From Apostichopus japonicus (lineage: Eukaryota > Echinodermata > Holothuroidea > Aspidochirotida > Stichopodidae): DNA of 64,000 nucleotides. The notes under the pieces were generated by a model. The model saw only the letters and a program-made list of their open reading frames with translations. It did no database searches and was not told where the DNA came from. The translations under genes and the position numbers were made by a program. The stretch covers positions 1,424,001 to 1,488,000 of the forward strand of contig NC_092577.1 of NCBI RefSeq assembly GCF_037975245.1, given 5' to 3'. Shown here piece after piece: positions 56,113-64,000 of the stretch; within the stretch, counting starts at the first letter, position 1; every line of letters begins with the position of its first letter.

Positions 56113-58141
56113 TTGCTGTGAGACTTAACTATGTTGTTTGAAAGATAAGTTATTCCAAACGGGTTAACAAATTACTATCACCAACCGTTGTGGAGTTATC
56201 AGCGTTTAACCGAAATTGGATAATTGGAACCGTTCACTTTAACTTTGAAGTTGCCTGAAAACTAGAGCTGTGGATGTAAAAATTGCCCCAATCGTCTTTG
56301 TCGTTTATTGATCTACGAATTTATATTTTAATACTTTTCCTCTAAGTGAGGGCGCTATTTCATACATCAATTTCCTATTTAATGAAATCATTAGAAATTT
56401 ACGCAGGATATGTAAAATGTTTTTCCGTATCTGATGAGTGTATTTTAAAGTAAATTAAGACTCAGAATACTTTCTTATTAAGTGCACTTTATATTAAAGT
56501 AAAGTAACTACTAATTTAACATACTTTCTTTAGAGATGCCTTGGCACAAATTAATTCATGACACCATTAATACAAAATGTATGCGGTGAAAGTGTTGTCA
56601 AAACTTTCATAATGAACTACTCCGGTCTTCTACATAATCTGCATACACCATCCTATTGGCAGCCGTCGGGGAAACGAAGACAACACTGTGAAAATTAGTT
56701 TTCAAACATGCTTTCGGAGGTGGGGGATGTTGAGCCCATTCCATTTTAATGTAGGTGTCTAGAAGTGCATGAGTGTCGTAGTTGATTACATTTGTCATTT
56801 TTCTTCTGTAAATTTAAAGCGAGGTGGGAGGGGGGGGGGGGGTGGGTTGCACAATACATCCATAAAGGTGAATTTTCAAAACCTCCCAAAAGAAAGAGAT
56901 TCTGTAGTAATTTTGTAATAGACAGAAATTGAAATGAAAAAGACATACTCAAATACACTCAAGAAAGATACAGTCGACGAAATAATAAGCTTGCTACAGT
57001 TGCATTTATGTACAACTACTTTAATTAGTTCTTGCCACATACGCCATGCACGTTTCTGGCTTTATGTACATTACACAAAATGAAACTCGTTTCAACTTCT
57101 AGGTGCTGTTTTTTCTGCATTATTTAAAGTAGCACACCTTGTGAGGATACTCACATCATAAAATCAGGCACAAACTATCCAGGTATACTTATTAAAACCA
57201 CATCTCGAGAGCATGCTGGATGAGGAAGATAACATATATTCAACATATTCATTTCATGGCAGTGCATTGCATGATGGGAAATATTCGTTTCACATAAAAT
57301 TTGTTGATCAAAGCCTTTGTTTTTCTGTATTATCTAGACACACACGTAAATGGCACGTGTAAACACTTGGGTGTCTGTTTTTTTTAAGTTTACTAAATCT
57401 AACCTGACACGGGGTGTTGTAAAATTCCGATGTCAAATAATGCATAACATTTAAGAAACAGCAAACATTTTGGTTGTATTTTTTGTGATATTATACCATG
57501 TAATAACCGTGCAGAAAGATGAATGAGGATGGAGGGCCCAAAGGCAGTCCAAAAATGAAATAAATGCAGAATGTAAACCACCTCCATAAATTCTACGATC
57601 TTCTTTTTTCCATCGTTATTATTCCTCAAAAAAAACTATAGTCTTTGAAGATAGTTAAGATAGATACTTTGTGAAAAGAGAAAAGCAAATTACCATAAAC
57701 ATTATACTAGCATGAAGAAAACATGTTTTCCTACCCACCCTGCAGGTTAGACCAGTAAACCGGTCTTAACTGAAGTCCTGCCTGTAAGACAGCCGATATT
57801 TGCAGACCTCATTGTAGCTATTAATACGGTTTCTCTTAGTGTAATTTTCGATCTTAAGAATAAAGTTAATTTTACAGTAGAAATATACAGGACTTAAATG
57901 ATTAATTCAGCGTGTTTACATGTACGATGCTTGTTGCAAAGTTGACATCAGAGTAAACAAGGTACTACATAGACCAAATAAGGTTAAACAATTTTGCCAT
58001 TAAATTACCGTCATAATCGAATGTAAGGGATATTATTGTTTTGTTTTAGTTACATTTGGGATAATCAAATCGGATGTTTTTCTTTCGGTTACAAACGCTG
58101 GCCACACATACAACACACTACAAGGGGTTGCTCCCGTATAC
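56113..58141. other. Spacer between inverted satellite blocks, nothing recognised
   Basis: Two kb of AT-rich sequence with one G-rich run (56821-56845). No ORF, RNA gene or repeat family that I can support. Confidence 0.6.
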
Positions 58142-59310
58142 ATAGTAGTATTTTTGCATTAAGCCGATGAGGGCGCTGCCGGAATCCGCCTGCTGCTGGT
58201 AGTAGACCCCTTTCGATTGTCATAATAAGTCATGAAAACGAAAGAATAATGTCCTTTACATTCATTTATGATGGTCATTTGCTGGCACAAAAATTATCAC
58301 TGGGTTAAATTGAGCAATTAATGGGGATTGTCATTTTTGCTGTTTTAGCTGTTTAGTGTAGTATTTTTGCATTAAGCCGATGAGGGCGCTGTCGGAATCC
58401 GCCTGCTGCTGGTAGTAGACCCCTTTCGATTGTTATGAAAAGTCATGAAAATGATAGAATAATGCCCCCTACATTCATTTATGATGGTCATTTGCTGGCA
58501 CAAAAATTATCACGGGGTTAAATTGAGCAATTAATGGGGGTTGTCATTTTTGCTGTTTTCGCTCTTTAGTGTAGTATTTTTGCAACTAGCCGATGAGGGC
58601 GCTGCCGGAATCCGCCTGCTGCTGGTAGAAGACCCCCTTCTATTGTCATAAAAAGTCATGAAAACGAAAGAATAATGTCCCCTACAGATATTGAGGGTGG
58701 TCATTTGATGGCACAAAAATTATCACGGGGTTATATTGAGAATTAATGGGGGTTGTCATTTTTGCTGTTTTCGCTCTTTAGTGTAGTATTTTTGCATTAA
58801 GCCGATGAGGGCGCTGTCGGAATCCGCCTGCTGCTGGTAGTAGACCCCTTCGATTGTCATGAAATGTCGTGAACATGAAAGAATAGTGTCCCCTACAGAT
58901 ATTGAGGGTGGTCATTTGATGGCACAAAAATTATCACGGGGTTATATTGAGAATTAATGGGGGTTGTCATTTTTGCTGTTTTCGCTCTTTAGTGTAGTAT
59001 TTTTGCATTGAGCCGATGAGGGCGCTGCCGGAATCCGCTGCTGCTGATAGAAGACCCCCTTCTATTGTCATAAAAAGTCATGAAAACGAAAGAATAATGT
59101 CCCCTACATTCATTTATGATGGTCATTTGCTGGCACAAAAATTATCACGGGGTTATATTGAGAATTAATGGGGGTTGTCATTTTGGCTGTTTTCGCTGTT
59201 TAGTGTATAATTTTTGCAACTAGCCGATGAGGGCGCTGCCGGAATGCGCGTGCTGCTGGGTTATATTTAGCGAAACATTGGGGTTGTCAAATTACCTGTT
59301 TTCGCTCTGT
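58142..59310 (+). repeat. 212-bp satellite array, right copy
   Basis: About 5.5 units. From 58349 it is collinear with position 1 onward. The fourth shared unit (59045-59165) instead resembles its neighbour, which suggests local gene conversion after duplication. Confidence 0.94.
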
Positions 59311-59703
59311 AGTGTAATATTTCTGCATTGCGATTTTATAAAATACCTTATTAAATCATATTCAATCGTCATCATTTTTCAGACCATCAGTAATATCCAA
59401 GCATAAAAAATTAATGTGATGACTCACAAAAGCTCCCCAAAATCAATAAAGCAGGTTAGTTTAGGGTTATTTTCCGAAGTTTAACCTCTCAGGTCGACGT
59501 ACACTAATCTAACTTTTTTAGTGATACGTCAATAACCCCGGAGTTTATTTTCCAATCTCCTACGAGCAAACAGACGAAGAATATCTAACATCAATACAAA
59601 CTTCACTTGTCAATTGAGAAATTGAGCGTAAAGAATGAGGTACACTTTGCGCCTTCTTTTAATTCCTTAAAATTAACAGACTAAAAAACTTCGCCAATTT
59701 TGT
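59311..59703. other. Spacer, copy of 961-1354
   Basis: Non-coding, nearly identical to the left copy. Confidence 0.6.
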
Positions 59704-60466
59704 CTATTTCCCCTGTCCCTTCGTTCTCAAAAGCATCTCACTTCGCATGGTAACGTTTTTGCTGTTAACAACATTTTCCGCATATTTCACATAATTTGCG
59801 GTCAGCCTTTGACCCAAACAGCCAACCTCCGCGACTACAGTGTTGAACTTTAGCGACGACGTTTTTTCGATATACCTTCCTTTGCTTCCTTGGAATGCTC
59901 TATTATCTGTGCACACATGTGTACAAGTTTGTAGATTCTTGTCTAACTGGCTGGTGTGACGTGACGGCCTAGTTATTGCTGGACGTAGATTTGCCATATG
60001 CTGCTTTAAGCGATCTGAATATTTGCTCGGGTCCGTCAGGGCAGGAGTATCAATGGGTGTTACTAGTTCGCACGGTAATGTAAGTGGAGAACCAAAAACT
60101 AGTTCTGCAGCGGAGCAGTTAAGGGGGCTTTAACCGTGGCGCGGATACCTAGGAGTGCAAGGGGAAGTGCTTCTGTCCAGCTTGTAGAATCCGGCTGCGC
60201 TTTGAGCGAGGCTTTGAGCTGTCGATGAAAGCGCTCTACTAAACCGTTCGCTGTAGGATGGTATGAAGTTGTGCGAATGCGTTTCGAACCGAGCATGCGA
60301 CTGAGCTCTCTGAATAGTGATGATTCAAATTGCGATCCCCTGTCTGTGGTGATTACAGATGGTACTCCAAATATTGCGACCCATCGCTGAATGAATGCCT
60401 TGGCTACTGTTTCAGCTGTGATGTCACTGATAGGTACAGCTTCCGGCCATCGAGAGAAACGATCAA
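59704..60466 (-). pseudogene. Gypsy copy 2 integrase remainder, frameshifted
   Basis: The same duplicated TA beside the pol stop and the same missing C as copy 1. A few silent or single-residue differences. Confidence 0.85.
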
Positions 60467-62779
60467 CTATATAGTAAGAAGGTACGTATATCCGTTTGAT
60501 GGTGGAAGTGGTCCTACAATGTCAATATGAATGTGTTCGAAACGTGCATTAGGTGTTACAAAGGTACCTACCGGTGCCACGTTGTGGCGATGTACCTTGG
60601 CCTGCTGACACCTGATGCATGAGCGAGTCCATTTACGAACGTCTCGATTGATACCGGGCCACACGAAACGTTTAGTGATGAGATGTTGTGTTGCCCGAAT
60701 GCCTGGATGAGATAAAGAATGCAGGGAGTCGAAAACTGCACGACGAAATCTTTGTGGCACATATGGTCTGGATGTGCCTGTAGAGATGTCACAAGTGATG
60801 GTACCTTGAGATGACGGTAACGGAACTTCTTTGAATTGCAAAGTCGACGACTGACGTAGCTTGCTGAGCTCTTCGTCGACTTCCTGTTCCGCTGATATCG
60901 CTTTAAAATCTATATTCGAAGCACTGACTGTGTTGATTGTGCTTCGAGATAAGGCATCTACTACAACGTTATCTTTACCTTTGATATGACGTATGTCCGT
61001 AGTAAACTGTGAGACGAAATCCAAATGACGAATTTCTCGTGGTGAGTACCTGTCAGGACTAGTTAAGAATGAATATGTAAGTGGCTTATGATCTGATAAG
61101 ACGTGAAATTGTCTACCTTCTAGGAGATGACGAAAGTAGCGAATGGCGAGATATACAGCCAATAACTCGCGACCGAATGTGCTGTAACGAGTTTCAGCTT
61201 TCTGTAGGCGCTTCGAAAAGAATGCGATTGGCTCCCAGTTACCTCCCACCAACTGCTGAAGAACCCCACCTACAGCTACGTCCGAAGCGTCCACCATCAG
61301 ACAGAGCTGGGCGGTAGGGTGTAGATGATTGAGAAGTGTAGATTGTGCAAGTGAAGCTTTGACATTCGAAAATGCCTGTAACTGAATATCCGTCAAGTTG
61401 ATAGGCATGTACTTAAGATTAGTTCGTAAGAGATCAGTCAGAGGTTGAATGATGATAGCACAGTTTGGAATGAACCGTCTATAGAAATTAACAAGCCCCA
61501 GAAACTCTCGTAACTTGCGGAGTGTATCAGGTGGCGGAAAGTCAGTGACTGCTTTCACTTTGTCTGTTAATGGAGTAATGCCACTTACATCGACGTGATG
61601 TCCTAGAAAATCCAGAGATGAAACGCCGAAAATGCTCTTCGAAGGATTGATTACTATTCCGTGTTCATGAAGGCGATCGAAGAGTTGTCGCAGATGATCG
61701 TAGTGCTCTTCATGTGAAGAACTAGCGATGAGCAGGTCATCGATGTACGCATATACGAATGGGAGGCCTCGTAATACTTGGTCGATGTATCGCTGAAATG
61801 TTTGGGCACTATTCCTGAGACCGAATGGCATTCTCACAAATTCGAACATGCCAAATGGGGTGGTGATGGCAGTTTTGGGAACGTCATCTGGCTCGACAGG
61901 TATCTGATGATAAGCTCGTACAAGGTCAATCTTGGAGAAAATGGTTTTACCATGGAGAGAAGATGTAAAGTCATGAATATGTGGTATGGGGTACCTATCG
62001 GGCACGGTTGAATTGTTGAGGGCCCGGTAGTCACCACATGGACGCCAGTCTCCAGACTTCTTGGGAACCACGTGGAGCGGTGAAGACCAACAGCTCTCCG
62101 ATGGCCTGACGATTCCTAGCTGGATCATGTGTTCGAAGTCGTCTTTCGCAATCCGATGTTTGTCCGACACTAATCTACGAGGCCGTGCAAACACAGGGGT
62201 ACCCTTTGTAATAATGTGATGGGTAATGTTATGCTTGATTGCCGTTTCCTTGTAGCATGGTCTGGTGATGTCCGGATATGTGTCGAGTAACGCGTGATAC
62301 TGCGATTGTAGATTGGAGATACGATAAGACGGACTCGGCGACGCGTCTGTTGAAGTGCGCACGTTTACGCTGAGCGATGTTTCGAGATCGATTAGCTTGC
62401 GATGTTTGACGTCCACGGCTAATGAAAAGTGAGCGAGGAAATCAGCACCTAGTAATGGCGATGCTACATCGGCTAGTATGAAGACCCAGCGATAAACGCG
62501 TCGTAGACCAATGTCGAGTGTAAATGACCTCTCACCAAAGGCAGAGATGGGTGTCTGGTTTGCGGCATTTAAGGTAAACAATGGCTGTTTCCCTTTTTCC
62601 ACTTTTGTCGCAGGAAAGACGCTCACCTCAGCTCCGGTGTCAACTAAAAATCTGGAACCTGTCCGGCGGTCAGTGATATAAAATAAACGACTGCTGGATG
62701 ATGCGCCATGACGATTCGTCGTTCCTAATCGCTGGCTGTTGAGTTTCGGGACTTGTTTTGGTTGCCGGATGTCTGAAAG
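60467..62779 (-). CDS. Gypsy copy 2 pol (protease to integrase N-terminus)
   Basis: A full-length open frame with DTGAEV protease, YIDD reverse transcriptase, RNase H and integrase zinc-binding region. It differs from copy 1 at about eight positions after the first Met, including a V for A in the ADALSR motif at the RNase H end and Y for F in the QRYIDQ segment. The catalytic motifs are unchanged. Confidence 0.92.
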   Translation of the reverse strand, partial: LSDIRQPKQVPKLNSQRLGTTNRHGASSSSRLFYITDRRTGSRFLVDTGAEVSVFPATKVEKGKQPLFTLNAANQTPISAFGERSFTLDIGLRRVYRWVFILADVASPLLGADFLAHFSLAVDVKHRKLIDLETSLSVNVRTSTDASPSPSYRISNLQSQYHALLDTYPDITRPCYKETAIKHNITHHIITKGTPVFARPRRLVSDKHRIAKDDFEHMIQLGIVRPSESCWSSPLHVVPKKSGDWRPCGDYRALNNSTVPDRYPIPHIHDFTSSLHGKTIFSKIDLVRAYHQIPVEPDDVPKTAITTPFGMFEFVRMPFGLRNSAQTFQRYIDQVLRGLPFVYAYIDDLLIASSSHEEHYDHLRQLFDRLHEHGIVINPSKSIFGVSSLDFLGHHVDVSGITPLTDKVKAVTDFPPPDTLRKLREFLGLVNFYRRFIPNCAIIIQPLTDLLRTNLKYMPINLTDIQLQAFSNVKASLAQSTLLNHLHPTAQLCLMVDASDVAVGGVLQQLVGGNWEPIAFFSKRLQKAETRYSTFGRELLAVYLAIRYFRHLLEGRQFHVLSDHKPLTYSFLTSPDRYSPREIRHLDFVSQFTTDIRHIKGKDNVVVDALSRSTINTVSASNIDFKAISAEQEVDEELSKLRQSSTLQFKEVPLPSSQGTITCDISTGTSRPYVPQRFRRAVFDSLHSLSHPGIRATQHLITKRFVWPGINRDVRKWTRSCIRCQQAKVHRHNVAPVGTFVTPNARFEHIHIDIVGPLPPSNGYTYLLTI

Positions 62780-63592
62780 TTACATGGTGGTGTACATTTC
62801 TCCGCTGCAGCACCATATTGCCAGTGGTACCAACACTGAGATCCAGCATGGGAACGCTCAGAAGACGGAGACCTTGTTCGTCGTTGGGATGACTTACCAT
62901 CCCTCGGTTTAGACCGGCTCCTATTGGTTCGGTTACCTTGCTGTCTACCTAGGGCCTCGACTTTCAGTGTGAGAGCTGCGACCATTTCCCTCAATTCTGC
63001 CATCTCTGTAGAAGGTGCATTGACAGAATTAACCGTAGGGGTAGGTGCAATGGCCGAGACCTGATGGACAGACGAGGTTACTTCCATGATTTTGTCTGCA
63101 ATGACTGCAAGTTGCTCAACGTCGATTGTCTCGCTAGTGGTTGCTAGAATAAGCTGCATTAGTCGGTAGTCGCTGTAAGAACAGCTGGCGGAGGAAATTG
63201 TCATCTAATTTGCTATCCCCGAGAAGCTGGCGCATGCGCCGTTATAGTTGTGACGGTTTGCGATCGCCGAGTTCCTCTGATATGAGTAGTTGATGTAGCC
63301 GCCTTTGTTCCGACGCACTTGTTCGCTTAATTAGCTCGGACTTCAATGTAGAATACGGTTGTTTGGCGGGCGTGTGCAACAATAAATCCCTAACTTCCTG
63401 TGCTATCTCGGGCTGAAGGGAAGCGACAACGTATGCGTATTGCGTCTGCTCTGACGTAATGCCACGCGTGGTAAACTGCGCTTCGACCTGTGCGAACCAA
63501 ATGGTCGGATCGTTCGGCCAAAAGGGAGGTACTTTCAAACTAACTGCAGCGAGTCTTGACTGGGTTTCCATTTTTTTCTCTGGATCGGTCAT
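62725..63592 (-). pseudogene. Gypsy copy 2 gag, broken
   Basis: A nonsense codon (TAA in place of the Leu/Arg region at about 63243) and a 2-nt deletion near 63157 split the ORF into 116- and 159-residue pieces. The Cys/His knuckle is still present in the second piece. Confidence 0.88.
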
Positions 63593-63653
63593 GATGACAT
63601 AAACAATTTAGTTACATGAAATTTTTATAGAATATCGTTAAGGATATACACGC

Positions 63654-64000
63654 TTAATTTAACTCTTGAAGTGCTTGTAATTCCTTGCTGAACGATTTGA
63701 CCAGCTCTATATGCCACTTACGCTTGATCGATGAAATCGCGTGTAGACCGTCATATAAGTGTGTGAAATTGTTTCGAATTCTACGCAGTGGACGACCGGA
63801 GCGAGATCGGCGTTTGTCGGCTTTGCGGATAGATGTGTGCCAAGACAAATTCCAAGGCTGAATGATGTTCGGTGCGTTACGATTGTACTCCTTAATTTGC
63901 CGATTGATGGCGTCAATTGTTATATTGTGCTGATGTTGGAATGTAGATAGTTCGGCTGCCGTGAAAATGGGAGATCGTAAGTTCCTATACTGTTGGAATT
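63654..64000 (-). CDS. SGNH-like ORF of Gypsy copy 2, partial
   Basis: The C-terminal part only, including the DGLH block V, with the N-terminus beyond the window edge. It is open and almost identical to copy 1, so the two copies of this ORF have stayed intact longer than gag or integrase. Confidence 0.65.
   Translation of the reverse strand, partial: FQQYRNLRSPIFTAAELSTFQHQHNITIDAINRQIKEYNRNAPNIIQPWNLSWHTSIRKADKRRSRSGRPLRRIRNNFTHLYDGLHAISSIKRKWHIELVKSFSKELQALQELN

Larger units (their letters stand above)
59704..64000 (-). mobile_element. Ty3/Gypsy (Mag-like) retrotransposon, copy 2, cut by window
   Basis: Collinear with 1355-5653 at a constant offset of 58349, which becomes 58347 after a 2-nt deletion near 63157. 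It shares the integrase lesions and the satellite flank with copy 1. Additional damage lies in gag. Its 5' part continues beyond the window. Confidence 0.92.

Overview
The window reads as repeat-rich, AT-rich animal nuclear DNA, most likely from a marine invertebrate. An echinoderm or another invertebrate deuterostome is plausible, but nothing in the sequence proves the species. Reasons: long TGEKPY-linked C2H2 zinc-finger arrays without a visible KRAB, SCAN or ZAD leader; Mag-type Ty3/Gypsy, CR1/Jockey-type LINE and Penelope-like elements; foldback elements, hAT-type and other TIR MITEs, satellites and minisatellites; and introns with GT/AG junctions. There are no operons, CRISPR arrays or bacterial genes, and I recognised no tRNA or rRNA.

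The backbone is a tandem cluster of four related zinc-finger genes, all on the minus strand: A (exon 2 at 9.3-10.6 kb), C (28.0-29.2 kb), D (34.2-35.6 kb) and B (49.2-51.7 kb). I infer a two-exon structure. A tiny first exon of 55-64 nt carries a start codon and a VKVE motif. It lies 1.5-5.7 kb upstream and joins in matching phase to a second exon that encodes the whole finger array. B (26 fingers) and D (14 fingers) look intact; A and C carry frameshifts. In all four, the array now ends at a single-base nonsense change, with decaying fingers beyond it. Gene flanks are shared: A and B have closely matching downstream flanks (6.9-8.6 and 47.1-48.7 kb), and upstream sequence with first-exon copies recurs at 16.3, 31.6, 39.5, 46.8 and 53.2 kb.

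The intergenic and intronic space is filled by mobile DNA. A Gypsy element with an extra SGNH-hydrolase-like ORF is present twice (1.4-6.8 kb and 59.7-64 kb). The two copies share satellite flanks and inactivating lesions, so they arose by DNA-level duplication. A LINE is present twice (11.85-15.7 and 35.9-38.9 kb), each in a zinc-finger intron and each followed by the same 0.83 kb of non-LINE gene flank, which includes a first exon. Foldback-type elements built from short palindromic units occupy 12.65-13.46, 16.59-19.62 and 32.47-32.71 kb. A degenerate Penelope-like reverse transcriptase sits between 263-bp terminal inverted repeats (40.4-46.6 kb). Tandem repeats of 212, 97, 44, 48 and 129 bp are also present.

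The least expected signal is a 5-bp presence/absence polymorphism between duplicated copies. Sites that read TA in one copy read TACTGTA in the other, which is the canonical excision footprint of Tc1/mariner-type transposons. The other points I would pursue are the SGNH ORF in a Gypsy element, the nested palindrome-within-palindrome foldback element, and the movement of a zinc-finger first exon together with a LINE.
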